Of a stretch of DNA of 64,000 nt, positions 18,785 to 27,596 are shown piece by piece. The position numbers and the translations under genes were made by a program. Below the pieces are notes generated by a model, which ran no database searches, was not told where the DNA came from, and saw nothing but the letters and a program-made list of their open reading frames with translations. The number at the start of each line of letters is the position of its first letter. The stretch's first letter is position 1. Origin of the DNA: Dyadobacter endophyticus (GTDB lineage Bacteria; Bacteroidota; Bacteroidia; Cytophagales; Spirosomataceae). The DNA lies in assembly GCF_014641595.1 (NCBI RefSeq), contig NZ_BMIA01000001.1, forward strand, positions 310,001-374,000. Direction: 5' to 3'.

Positions 18785-19810
18785 ATGACTAATCAGGTAA
18801 ACAGGCAAGGTCCAATGGGAAAAGTGATAGTGATAGGCACATCAGCGGGCGGGCTCAGTGCGTTAAAAGCATTAATCAATCAGCTCCAACCGAGTTTCCC
18901 TGCACCGATATTAGTCGTCATGCATATTTCAGCCGACGCGACCGGGAATTTGCTTTTAGATGCACTTGATCAGCAAAGCAACATAAAATGCGAAAAGGCC
19001 GTAAGCGGGGCAACCCTGAAAGACGGGCATTTATACCTGGCACCTTCCGATCATCACCTGATGGTCGGCGACGACCAGCGTATCCTGGTGACGAAGGGCG
19101 CGCAAGAGAACCGCTCCCGGCCTGCGATCGACCCCTTGTTTCGGTCGGCTGCGGTAGTATTCGGCAATCGCGTGATCGGGGTTCTTTTAACTGGTTACCT
19201 GGATGACGGGACGGCCGGTCTGATTGCTATCAGGCGATGCGGCGGGACTTTGATTGTGCAGGATCCGCAAGACGCGGAATATCCTGATATGCCCGCTAAT
19301 GCTTTAAGCCAGATAAAAGTGGATTATTGCGTCCCGATTTCTGAAATGGGAGGTTTGCTTTATCAGCTTTTGGGGTCGAAAACGGCTAAGAAGATACCAA
19401 TCCCGAAAGATATACTGATTGAGGCAAAAATCGCCAAACGTGTATTAAGCGATCTGCCCGCCGTAAACGCATTGGGCGAGCAGGTCCCTTTCAATTGCCC
19501 CGGTTGTGGGGGCGTTCTCTGGAAAATGGATGACGGGCCCTCCACCCGGTTCCGCTGCCATGTGGGTCACGCTTATACCGCACAAGCATTGATAACCGAG
19601 CAAACATTAAAGATCGAAGAGACCATGTGGACTGCGCTGCGCATGTTCGAGGAGCGAAGGAACCTGCTTACCACTTTTGCAAAGGGGCAAACCGGTGCAG
19701 TCAGCACGTCCGCATTGGAACGGGCAAAACTGTCCCAGATCCATATTGACCGGATCAAGGCGATCCTGCTTGCTGACGGCGAGGAAGCTACCCAAGACGC
19801 ATCCGCTTGA
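18785..19810 (+). CDS. Receiver-less CheB methylesterase with C-terminal zinc-ribbon-like extension
   Basis: A 341-residue protein that begins directly with the CheB methylesterase domain: S20 in GTSAGG, H47 in VVMHIS and the Asp-containing loop TGYLDDGTAGL. It lacks the N-terminal receiver of classical CheB, so activity cannot be controlled by phosphorylation in cis. After residue ~235 comes a Cys-containing module, NCPGCGG ... RFRCHVGHAYT, with a CxxC and CHxGH arrangement likely to bind zinc, and then a helical tail. It lies 32 bp after the CheB-CheR-kinase fusion and is probably co-transcribed. The protein would deamidate or demethylate glutamates on an unidentified target. Confidence 0.85.
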   Translation: MTNQVNRQGPMGKVIVIGTSAGGLSALKALINQLQPSFPAPILVVMHISADATGNLLLDALDQQSNIKCEKAVSGATLKDGHLYLAPSDHHLMVGDDQRILVTKGAQENRSRPAIDPLFRSAAVVFGNRVIGVLLTGYLDDGTAGLIAIRRCGGTLIVQDPQDAEYPDMPANALSQIKVDYCVPISEMGGLLYQLLGSKTAKKIPIPKDILIEAKIAKRVLSDLPAVNALGEQVPFNCPGCGGVLWKMDDGPSTRFRCHVGHAYTAQALITEQTLKIEETMWTALRMFEERRNLLTTFAKGQTGAVSTSALERAKLSQIHIDRIKAILLADGEEATQDASA

Positions 19811-20309
19811 AGCCCTGAATTCTCCCCGCCGGCCTCACATTTCCGGATTTGCTCTCAACCTGTGACATGTTACCGCCAGCTGATTGCAGAGCCTTATCGA
19901 ATATGCAGCTGCCAGGGTATCAGCATAATCATTTTGATTAGCGCTGATATACACTTTATCCTTCCGTTGGATGATGGGCTCACTCTCGGGTAGTACTCTG
20001 TCAGCCTGTTGGTCTGTACAAAATACAAAGGTAGTTGTCAGGCGAACGTTTTGATTTGCTTTAAACTTCAAATTCAGTTAGCCAGAAGATGAGCTTCACG
20101 GGATTGTCAGAAAACTTTTAGAATTCAGCCATCAAATGCAGCACATTCTTCTGGCGCAGTGTCAAAAAAAACGAATGCTTTTTCAGTGGGTAATTCTGCT
20201 GGAAAGCTCACAGGGTCGGATGATTCCACTGATTGTTTGGGCAAATTCAGCAGCGATTATTTCTTATATCCAATATCCAAAGCGCCCTAAAACCCTTTAC
20301 TAATACAAC
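19811..20309. other. Intergenic stretch with no clear gene
   Basis: A 78-codon minus-strand frame (19835-20071) starts with TTG and shows no family or export features, so I do not call it. No RNA or terminator is evident. The A/T-rich part near 20280-20309 could hold the promoter of the next small gene. Confidence 0.4.
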
Positions 20310-20534
20310 ATGACTCAAAATAATATTGATACTGATCTCAGCCAGGAGGTCTGCCGGCTGCTGAAAGACTATCTGAGCCAGGTCAGTCAGTCCGGGCTTA
20401 CTTCCCTTTCAATAGCTGTCTATCAGACGCATGCTACTAATTTTGTTAGGTGGATACATGGAGAATTTATTCCTGGCGAGACGTTGTCAAAAAAGCAGTT
20501 GAAAACGCTGGCAGCGGCCGATCAAGCGCGATAA
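20310..20534 (+). CDS. Small hypothetical protein
   Basis: A 74-codon ATG frame. The product has an amphipathic helical N-terminal half (DLSQEVCRLLKDYLSQV) and a middle section with SIAVYQTHATNFVRWIHGEF, ending in a Lys-rich helix. It is soluble, without a signal peptide or membrane segment. I recognise no family; the helical pattern around Ser/Thr/His and a basic tail could fit a small DNA- or protein-binding domain, but that is speculation. It converges with the caspase-like protease gene. Confidence 0.45.
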   Translation: MTQNNIDTDLSQEVCRLLKDYLSQVSQSGLTSLSIAVYQTHATNFVRWIHGEFIPGETLSKKQLKTLAAADQAR

Positions 20535-20587
20535 ACCATCAGCGAACGCGGAATTCGAAGCTGTTTTCTTAAGGGGGCACCGGTATA

Positions 20588-22747
20588 CTATTCCGCCACC
20601 ACAATTTTCCCGGTATATCCGCCGGTGTCCGTATCAATTTCTACCACATATACTCCCGCTGGTACACCTCTTAGCCCTATCTGGTGGCTAGAAGGCTTTT
20701 CATAGCTGCGTACGGTCTTGCCGGCTGCGTTCTTCAACCGCACCGATTGAATTTTTTGCGCGGCGGGTATTGCCATGCTGAAACTAGCAGAAGTCGGGTT
20801 AGGGAAGATGGAAACCTGATTTGTCCATTCAAATGTCAGGCAAACAGCTTTTGAATGGGTATATGTACCATCAGTATCCACCATTTTCAGGCGGTACAGG
20901 TTGGTGCCCGGGTGGGGATCTGTATGGCTGAATTCGTACCTGTTGCCGCCGGTGAGTCCTTGGGCAACAGTTTCACCGATCTGCCGCCAAGCCTTACCGT
21001 TAGTGCTGTGTTCTATTTCAAAACGTTCGGCATTGATCTCTTCGGTGGTCGTCCAGGTCAGTAGTGCCCTGGTTTCGGATTTATGTGCCTCGAATGTCGC
21101 CAAGGTCACCGGATACGGGGCAGCTATACGCAGCGTGAGGAGCGGGTCCCCCAGGATCAGTTCGGCTTCGTTGTAGCCATTGAAATACCGGTAGGCGCTT
21201 CCAATGGGGTAGTCTTTCGCTAAAAAAGTATAGGCACCTTCTGATTTGTAGAGGCGTTCGAGGCCGCTTTTACCGGTTTCGGAGACCAGGCCGATGTTTT
21301 GCGAGAATGCATGCACGTTCATCACATTGCCTTTTCCGAGGTAGAGTCCTCCCAGGAAACCGGGAGCCGTGTAGCCGCCTACCGAGCATGAATAGAGGTC
21401 GATCAGCCGCGTGTTGAGGCTGGGTAAATTAGTGATGTCCTGGCCGTATATCCCGAAAGAATGGTATTGCGGCGCGCCATGAAGCGTAAGTGTGAAGATC
21501 TCGTAGGAATTGTTGCTCAGCTTGGCAGTGAAATCGTTTTTCCAGACGATGTCGTCGCCTGAATAAACCGGGTCTTTCTCGCGGCCGTATTGAAGGGCTT
21601 CGCCGGAAATCCAGTTGCCGCTGCCAATCGCGAGGTCTATGATGCCCTGTTCGCTCACGAACCCATCGGTAGCCAGCATCCGGGGCTCGAAGTTGAATTG
21701 CTTTTGCCGGAATGCATGTGCCTTCTCAAGATAATCAACGATATAATCAATCTGCTGATCGGTGTCGTGCAATACATCGGGCAAGACCATGCCCATTGAA
21801 AGGGCCGCGTTGTTTTGCTGGAACACCGCAGGGCGAGCGTCCGCAGACCGCACCATGCAGATATCCTGATAGGTTGATTTCTTAAATGCATCCGTCCGTG
21901 CGTCATATTGATAAGTCGAGTACAAAGGATGGGCGTAGTAGGAGAATGTCTCCCCGGTATAAACCCAGGCAGCCTGCTCATTGGCGTCGAGCATTTCGGT
22001 GTAGGCGGTGATGGATGCGTTGCTGCCCAGAAAGAAAAGCGTCGAAAGGTTGTCGTGCTCAAAACGGTTTTGAATGTCGAGGTAAAGCTGGGCCTTTTTG
22101 ATATTGCTGGTCTGCTGGTAGTACCGTTCGAAAATCATCAACGGCATAGTGCTTTGGATGTCGGCCTCATACTGATCAAGGGCCGCATTGAGACGTGCAT
22201 TACCTTCATATTCCTTGTTAATGATAATCAGCATCTTTTCGCTTTTGGACGCGGGCGGTGGCGCAGTGGTGAAGGACATCATGGCTGCGTCCGATCCATT
22301 GCACCACTCGCCGTCCAGCCCAAACACGTACGATACAAATGAATAGTTCTTACCGGGAATCAGGCCGCCCATGGTAAAATCGAGGGTCCGGGCCGATTTG
22401 TTGATCATCTTCGCAGTTACGTAGCTTGATGCGACCGACTCTTCATTGCAAAATGGCGATGCGCAGGCGGGCTTGATAACGAAGACAAAATAAGCGATCG
22501 AATCGACGGGCGTGGCGGGGCCGAAATCGAAGTGGATATCTATCGCACTCTCAGGCCGAAGCGAGTTCTGTGTGATAGAGCCATGAATGTCGTGCGCGGC
22601 CGTCCTCAGGCTTGCGTCCGTAGTCGGCATAGCCTCAAGAGCGAGTTCACGACCATTCCAGACGACTCTTTGCGGTCCCTGTGCACGAAGATGCGGAGTG
22701 GCAAGGACAATCAGTAGCAAAGCAAGCAGGTGGAAGTATTTTTTCAT
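20588..22747 (-). CDS. T9SS-exported protein with gingipain/caspase-like (clan CD, C25-type) His-Cys pair
   Basis: A 719-residue secreted protein from the ATG at 22747, with signal peptide MKKYFHLLALLLIVLATPHL. Residues ~75-175 hold a fibronectin-like sandwich. The core (~180-530) has alternating strands and the pattern FTLTLHGAPQYHSFG with H423, then 31 residues later LIDLYSCSVGGY with C454. This is the spacing and hydrophobic-strand setting of the His-Cys dyad in clan CD cysteine peptidases such as gingipains. A module YPVTLATFEA ... GTNLYRLKMVD and a type A sorting domain (SIFPNPTSASFSMAI ... GVYVVEI) end the protein and predict T9SS export. The protease call is inference from motif layout. 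An alternative is an inactive homologue with a structural role. It is monocistronic. Confidence 0.72.
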   Translation of the reverse strand: MKKYFHLLALLLIVLATPHLRAQGPQRVVWNGRELALEAMPTTDASLRTAAHDIHGSITQNSLRPESAIDIHFDFGPATPVDSIAYFVFVIKPACASPFCNEESVASSYVTAKMINKSARTLDFTMGGLIPGKNYSFVSYVFGLDGEWCNGSDAAMMSFTTAPPPASKSEKMLIIINKEYEGNARLNAALDQYEADIQSTMPLMIFERYYQQTSNIKKAQLYLDIQNRFEHDNLSTLFFLGSNASITAYTEMLDANEQAAWVYTGETFSYYAHPLYSTYQYDARTDAFKKSTYQDICMVRSADARPAVFQQNNAALSMGMVLPDVLHDTDQQIDYIVDYLEKAHAFRQKQFNFEPRMLATDGFVSEQGIIDLAIGSGNWISGEALQYGREKDPVYSGDDIVWKNDFTAKLSNNSYEIFTLTLHGAPQYHSFGIYGQDITNLPSLNTRLIDLYSCSVGGYTAPGFLGGLYLGKGNVMNVHAFSQNIGLVSETGKSGLERLYKSEGAYTFLAKDYPIGSAYRYFNGYNEAELILGDPLLTLRIAAPYPVTLATFEAHKSETRALLTWTTTEEINAERFEIEHSTNGKAWRQIGETVAQGLTGGNRYEFSHTDPHPGTNLYRLKMVDTDGTYTHSKAVCLTFEWTNQVSIFPNPTSASFSMAIPAAQKIQSVRLKNAAGKTVRSYEKPSSHQIGLRGVPAGVYVVEIDTDTGGYTGKIVVAE

Positions 22748-22974
22748 GACCGGGTTTGGTTTGAAGTTCAGGCTAATGCGTCCGAGGTAACCCACTGGCG
22801 TAATGAGTGGTTGTACCATGGCGTTCGAAGTAAAAGGACACTCAAACTTCGCCCGCACGTGGCGCTTTGCTTAAAAATTTAGAAAACCGGCGATTATTTT
22901 ATTCCTATGAAGCTCACTGGCTCTGCCCCCTCAACTCCCGTCAAAATGGATGGGCTTAGGGATTCCAGTGGAAA

Positions 22975-23535
22975 TTACATCCGAACAGGGATATATATGT
23001 TAATCTGTAATGGATTATCGACCACTATTTCCAGCAGGTAATACTTTCCTGCCTGTGTTTTGCAGGCGATAATCGTTTTGGCAGGCATATAGTTGATCCA
23101 GGATGCGGATCCTGCTGGTGCGTTGCCAATTACGTTTTGATTAAATGCGAGTTTTGCGACGCTCAGCGGTGTGAGAGTTGAAATATCGACGATTCCCAGA
23201 TTGTGGAATGCGACTTTTACAGGTTTCAATTCAGGGTAACAAACAGATATACTCCAATTGATGTCGCCAAGCCCCTTGTCGGTGATCGCGTACGGATGGC
23301 CAATGTTGAAGCCCTTGCCTATGGGTACAGAGAGCGTTTTTGCCAGGCGCCAGGCGGTCTGACTAGGCTGTTGAATTGTATATCCGCTAGCGAGAGAAGC
23401 GGTTCTGAGGTTGGTCGTCAGACCGTCCGCCTGGGCGGCGTTTACATTTCTCTCCGGTAGTGGCTCTTCACTGCTGCAATTGAATAGAATAGACGAGATA
23501 CCAAGCAACACAAGACTTTTTAATAAAATTTTCAT
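22975..23535 (-). CDS. Hypothetical lipoprotein
   Basis: A 186-residue protein beginning at the ATG at 23535 with a lipoprotein signal (MKILLKSLVLLGISSILFNC, lipobox Cys at 20). The mature part starts with a short Ser/Glu/Pro linker, then a beta-rich domain (GFNIGHPYAITDKGLGDINW ... YYLLEIVVDNPLQINIYIPV). No family is recognised. The longer frame reaching 23616 adds residues without signal features, so the ATG at 23535 is preferred. Neighbouring genes give no functional hint; it is likely a surface or periplasmic protein. Confidence 0.65.
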   Translation of the reverse strand: MKILLKSLVLLGISSILFNCSSEEPLPERNVNAAQADGLTTNLRTASLASGYTIQQPSQTAWRLAKTLSVPIGKGFNIGHPYAITDKGLGDINWSISVCYPELKPVKVAFHNLGIVDISTLTPLSVAKLAFNQNVIGNAPAGSASWINYMPAKTIIACKTQAGKYYLLEIVVDNPLQINIYIPVRM

Positions 23536-24146
23536 GACGTGTAAAATTTGTTTTGTACTATTTGAATATGTAATTAAAAATTGAAACTGACTGTATTGAT
23601 ACCAGAGGCCATCCATTTGAATTATCGTGTTTTTTGGTGGAGGTGCTGTAAATCAATACCGAAATCCGTTTCGGATGCAAAACAATACGTCGTGACCGTG
23701 AATAGCAAATCAATGAGTCTGGTTGTGATTTAGCGGTAAAGTGCAATTTTTTTCACTAATGGTAATTGCGCTTGTAACCCTTAGGGGATAACCCTGATGA
23801 GAAAACAAATCCGGTTAGGATCGGGTGCTTGGATGAAAATATCCATTGTCCCCATGTTGATGATCGTCAAATCGCTTTTTGGGGCTCAAATGCGGTGTTT
23901 TTGGCGGTAAAGACTGCGGATGCCATTTACAAAATTGATACCCAACCGGCCGCGGTCTCTGCATCGTTGTAAAATCGGTCCTGGCCCGTTGTTGGCTCTG
24001 CGGTTAGTAGCAATTCTCGAATGCCCGGCATTTGCGAATTATTTAGTGGTATTCTACTCGGGTCTTAATGCCGCGGGATAAACCATTGGCATAGGTATAT
24101 TTAAAATAAAAAATGTACTTAAAACCAGGATTTCGAACCACTCACA
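23536..24146. other. 611-bp intergenic region between two minus-strand genes
   Basis: No coding frame with protein-like features and no RNA gene is seen. A small hairpin (6-bp arms CCGAAA/TTTCGG, 23659-23674) is present without a T-run. The part next to 23536 should contain the lipoprotein promoter. The segment GGATTTCGAACCAC near 24130 looks superficially like a tRNA T-loop but has no supporting stems. Confidence 0.4.
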
Positions 24147-25583
24147 TCACCTCGCCAACAGTGAATTAATCTGGGCCTCCAGTCCCTGGCTTGGCTTATC
24201 CGCATTCATTTCCGCAATCTCGTAGTCCCGGTTTATTAATACATATCTCGGAAATACATTTAGATCATATTTTTCAATAATAGTCTTCTCCCACTCCGTA
24301 TTTGCCCAAAGATTGATGGTTTTCAGACCAAAATGCTCACTCCATGTCTTCCAGACGTCTTTGGAGGTATTCAGGCATACACTAACGATCCTGACAGGTT
24401 TGTTTCTGAATTTTTCTGCCAATGCATTTTCAGCAGAAAACTCTTCGATACAGGGCTTACAGCCCGCAAACCAGAAAGACAGTACAATCACATTTCCTTT
24501 CAAAGACCTTAGCCATGTAAGCGAATCTTTCGTGTCAGCAAGTACAAAGTTTGGGGGGATTTTACCCTTCGCGGCACGAACCACTTTCGATTTGAAGTAG
24601 GCTTCCAGTTCTGCTTTCCAAATATCTTCGCTGAAAATATCGCCGTGAATTTTGAGATATTCAGTTGCGACTTCTCTCTTGTAGTGATTGAAGGTTAATT
24701 GAACAATAAAAGCTTTGAATAAATCCGATACCTCCGATGACAATTCCCGGCCTGCCTGATTAATGTGATAATCAATAAAACTGGATTTTGTGCCGTTTGC
24801 CAGGTCATTCGCGTTCATTCTTTTGTTAAAAGCCTCGTACAGGAAGTAATAGTATGAAGCGCAGCTTTTGGCCGCTGGATTATTGATATTGAGAGAATCT
24901 AAGAAGCGGTAATAATGGACAGGTACCCGCTCTTTTACATTTTGTGAATGTTCCCGCATAATAACCGCATTCATTCGGTCGGTTGCATCAGCATATCGGA
25001 TGTCCCAATATTCGTGCTGCTGGTACCACTTAGGTAATCTACCGATGTTTTTGTTAAAGAATTGGAGCTCTTCAAGATAAAGCGCATCCATTTGGACGCT
25101 TAATTCTTGCAAGCTAGCCGCCGTATGCAGTACACTAGCTCGTCGTGCGCTAAAGGGCATGCTGGCGGAGAAGTTCTTTTTTATCAAGTACTCGTTGATA
25201 ACCCCCAGGCTGTCGGTTCCATGGAACCTGGCCATAGTGAGATCGGTGAAATCCAGATGGCATATCAGGGTGGAGCCGGGTGTCAATAGCAGTGTGAGGG
25301 TCTTACCGGAAGTTGCCAGAGTAACTTTCTGCGGTAAGCTAACTGGCAAAACATAAGTCTTGCTTCCCGACCCGGAGGGAATAGTGTCGCTAAGCCTGGT
25401 CTCCTGGTCAGGAACCATTTTAATGGTGCGAATGAACCAGGTTTTGCCGGGACTATTCTCGTAGTTAATTATAAGATTGGCGGTTCCTTTGAAACTATAC
25501 CAGTTCGCACTTTGCGCAAATAGGGGAGTAGGAGCTTGCAATGAACACCCTACAATGAAGACGAGAATCCTAAGATAAGCCAT
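24147..25583 (-). CDS. TlpA-like thioredoxin-domain protein (thiol-disulfide oxidoreductase)
   Basis: A 478-residue exported protein with signal peptide MAYLRILVFIVGCSLQAPTP. The N-terminal ~120 residues form a beta-rich domain resembling the DUF4369-like region of Bacteroidota TlpA/ResA proteins. A long helical middle (~130-340) follows. The C-terminal thioredoxin fold (~345-478) contains the CxxC site in FWFAGCKPCIEEF and the cis-Pro strand region NVFPRYVLINRDYEIAEM. Such proteins act in the periplasm, often reducing disulfides during cytochrome maturation or protecting exported proteins. No cytochrome genes are adjacent, so the partner is unknown. The gene appears monocistronic. Confidence 0.86.
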   Translation of the reverse strand: MAYLRILVFIVGCSLQAPTPLFAQSANWYSFKGTANLIINYENSPGKTWFIRTIKMVPDQETRLSDTIPSGSGSKTYVLPVSLPQKVTLATSGKTLTLLLTPGSTLICHLDFTDLTMARFHGTDSLGVINEYLIKKNFSASMPFSARRASVLHTAASLQELSVQMDALYLEELQFFNKNIGRLPKWYQQHEYWDIRYADATDRMNAVIMREHSQNVKERVPVHYYRFLDSLNINNPAAKSCASYYYFLYEAFNKRMNANDLANGTKSSFIDYHINQAGRELSSEVSDLFKAFIVQLTFNHYKREVATEYLKIHGDIFSEDIWKAELEAYFKSKVVRAAKGKIPPNFVLADTKDSLTWLRSLKGNVIVLSFWFAGCKPCIEEFSAENALAEKFRNKPVRIVSVCLNTSKDVWKTWSEHFGLKTINLWANTEWEKTIIEKYDLNVFPRYVLINRDYEIAEMNADKPSQGLEAQINSLLAR

Positions 25584-26116
25584 GAAATTCCTCAGTTTCT
25601 AGGTTAGATTAACTTATGCAGATGTAATTTAAATGTATATAGAAATTACTTCCATGAAAAGATAATTGTTTGATTAGGCGTAAAACGCCGGTTCCGTGCG
25701 AGACTACGCGCTGGCCGTCAAGTAGGTCAAAACCGGCAGAATGGTCGTCCTCGAAGATAATCGCCTTGTGAACTCGTATGTGCTATGCACGCCGCTGGGC
25801 ACTTTGGCAGAGAGTGCAGATGCGCTAACGCCAGACTACATCAACGCACTTCTATCAGCTTCTCGGGTAATATCCCGGCTTTCACAACCAACAAAAATGT
25901 GTTACCGAAAAATAACTTTGTAATTATTTAATATCGGTTACAAATCTATTTTCTAAATTACGGTCAATCTCGCCTACCTAGCTAAATCACGAACTTCTAA
26001 TCGGAAAATTTCAACTGCCGTCTGCAAAGCGGTAACGGTTTTCTATTGCCTCCTGCTTTGTTGACGCTAATCCACAATCCACTGGTTTTGTATTGTTCCA
26101 CTCTAAAAAATGTTTT
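25584..26116. other. 533-bp divergent intergenic region upstream of the three-gene cassette
   Basis: No gene is supported. The A/T-rich right half has a TAACTTTG octamer (25913-25920) flanked by near-inverted arms TGTTACCGA (25900-25908) and TCGGTTACA (25934-25942; 8 of 9 positions pair), a layout that could be an operator around a promoter. The left part must contain the TlpA-gene promoter. Confidence 0.4.
25913..25920 (+). promoter_or_regulatory. Candidate -7 element (TAACTTTG) of the cassette
   Basis: The octamer fits TAnnTTTG and lies about 200 bp before the first cassette gene, inside the inverted arms at 25900-25942. No good -33 element is seen. Weak call. Confidence 0.3.
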
Positions 26117-27553
26117 ATGGCAGTAGATTTTGCGGCCCTGGAAGATCAGGGCTTCGTTCAAAAGAGAAGTGAAATGAATTCTCCTGTTGAGGCCAAGGTT
26201 GCCGCTTTTGCATCCAATTGGCGCAAGAGAACAAAAGATGTGAACATTGTCCTGCTGGATGGCTCGGTGTCGACCGACATGGATTATGCCAGCGAGCGGG
26301 CCGACCAACCTTACCGGCCACCAATGTGTACCGAGCTGAACCTGCCCTCGTACATCGAAGAAAAGTTGCGTTGGAAAGGGCAGCAGTATAGAAGATTCGA
26401 TGCGAATGGAGAACAAAGCCAGACCAATAACCCGGTTTTCACGGAATCGGGTGGCGTTGCGGTCACTACAAACATCGATACGGCATGGGACTGGCAATTG
26501 ATTCCCCACGAGACGAATTATAATGGCATTACAAGGCTCATCACCGGGGCCAACCCTCAGGTGAGCTATCTCTTCCGAAGTTCTTACCGAAGATGTGATT
26601 TTGTTTATCGGACGGACTATTTATCGTCGGCTAATTTAAGAGTGACGATTTCGGTCGGTAATGGAAAGGTAACCGTCTTCGACGAAACGTCGGGGACTTG
26701 GGTGGAAGCTAACGGCTACTCATTCTCGGCCAAGGAATTGGATCAGATTATTCCGGTACTTGCGGGAACCTTCAAGACTGCCACAGGATTTAGAAAAACC
26801 ATCTTTCAAAAGCGCCTGAAAATGCGAAGAACGGAAGTCGAAACAAGCTGGCAAATCACGATTCGCAGCCAGGATGGGGGGCGTCTTGGTTATTGGGGAA
26901 TTCAGTATTCGGGCCATGATAACATGATCAATTTCATCAATAGCGCGCGGGGCTCGCACAACATAGCCGCTTTGAGGTGTTTTGAACAATGGTCCGTAGA
27001 TGATTGGAAGCCGGATCTAATCCTGTACGCTTGTAATACGATCAACGAGATGATCAGCCAGGCTGGCGGGACCAACGAAACCGATACTCCGGCCACGTTC
27101 GCGGGCAGGTTTGGCAGCTTCATCAACGCGCTTCGCGCCAAGAGTTATGCGCCCGAAATCTTCGCCTACATGCTTTTTGTCAACAGATGGCAGCAGCCTG
27201 TTGACCCGACCGACCGGGTACTGTTGCGCAGGACTTCCGTCGCTGCCGGCCTGAATGGATATACACTATTCGACTACTACGATTATCTGCATGATACGTT
27301 AAAATCCCTGCCTATTGCCTCAGTTAACACCTTCTACGAGTTTTTCAATTATGGTGTCCTGAGAGCGGCTGCATCGGCGGGAACCTCCACCATATTCAAA
27401 GAACTGTTCGGATATGCAAGCGCGGGCGGCAATGACCCCATTGCGGGCAAAACAGGAAAAGAAGGGACAAGCCTGGTTTCAGATGGTACCCACCTGAACG
27501 ATGTCGGCAATTTTGTGGGGTGGCGCTTCCTGGAAAAGTATTTCGATTTGTAA
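26117..27553 (+). CDS. SGNH-like hydrolase/esterase without signal peptide, first gene of a three-gene cassette
   Basis: A 478-residue protein from the ATG at 26117. An N-terminal helical leader is followed by an SGNH-like block I, VNIVLLDGSVS with S50, and the C-terminal block V DGTHLND with D456 and H459, the usual Asp-His pair of this esterase superfamily. Between them are beta-rich segments (residues ~115-230) resembling a carbohydrate-binding insertion, then a helical return to the catalytic fold. Block I reads Asp-Gly-Ser rather than the common Gly-Asp-Ser. There is no signal peptide, lipobox or T9SS tail, unlike the exported hydrolases elsewhere in the window. It is followed 43 bp later by a beta-helix gene, so it is co-transcribed. 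The likely reaction is removal of acyl groups from a polysaccharide, but this is inference. Confidence 0.6.
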   Translation: MAVDFAALEDQGFVQKRSEMNSPVEAKVAAFASNWRKRTKDVNIVLLDGSVSTDMDYASERADQPYRPPMCTELNLPSYIEEKLRWKGQQYRRFDANGEQSQTNNPVFTESGGVAVTTNIDTAWDWQLIPHETNYNGITRLITGANPQVSYLFRSSYRRCDFVYRTDYLSSANLRVTISVGNGKVTVFDETSGTWVEANGYSFSAKELDQIIPVLAGTFKTATGFRKTIFQKRLKMRRTEVETSWQITIRSQDGGRLGYWGIQYSGHDNMINFINSARGSHNIAALRCFEQWSVDDWKPDLILYACNTINEMISQAGGTNETDTPATFAGRFGSFINALRAKSYAPEIFAYMLFVNRWQQPVDPTDRVLLRRTSVAAGLNGYTLFDYYDYLHDTLKSLPIASVNTFYEFFNYGVLRAAASAGTSTIFKELFGYASAGGNDPIAGKTGKEGTSLVSDGTHLNDVGNFVGWRFLEKYFDL

Positions 27554-27596
27554 TCTTTTTTAATTCACAATCACAACAAACAATCATAACACGAAC

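Noticed and set aside
24128..24146. Second tRNA-like GGATTTCGAACCAC
   Set aside because: The stem does not pair and no CCA or acceptor strand follows.
25741..25923. Small plus-strand frame upstream of the cassette
   Set aside because: The 60-codon product has no recognisable features and ends in the probable promoter region.
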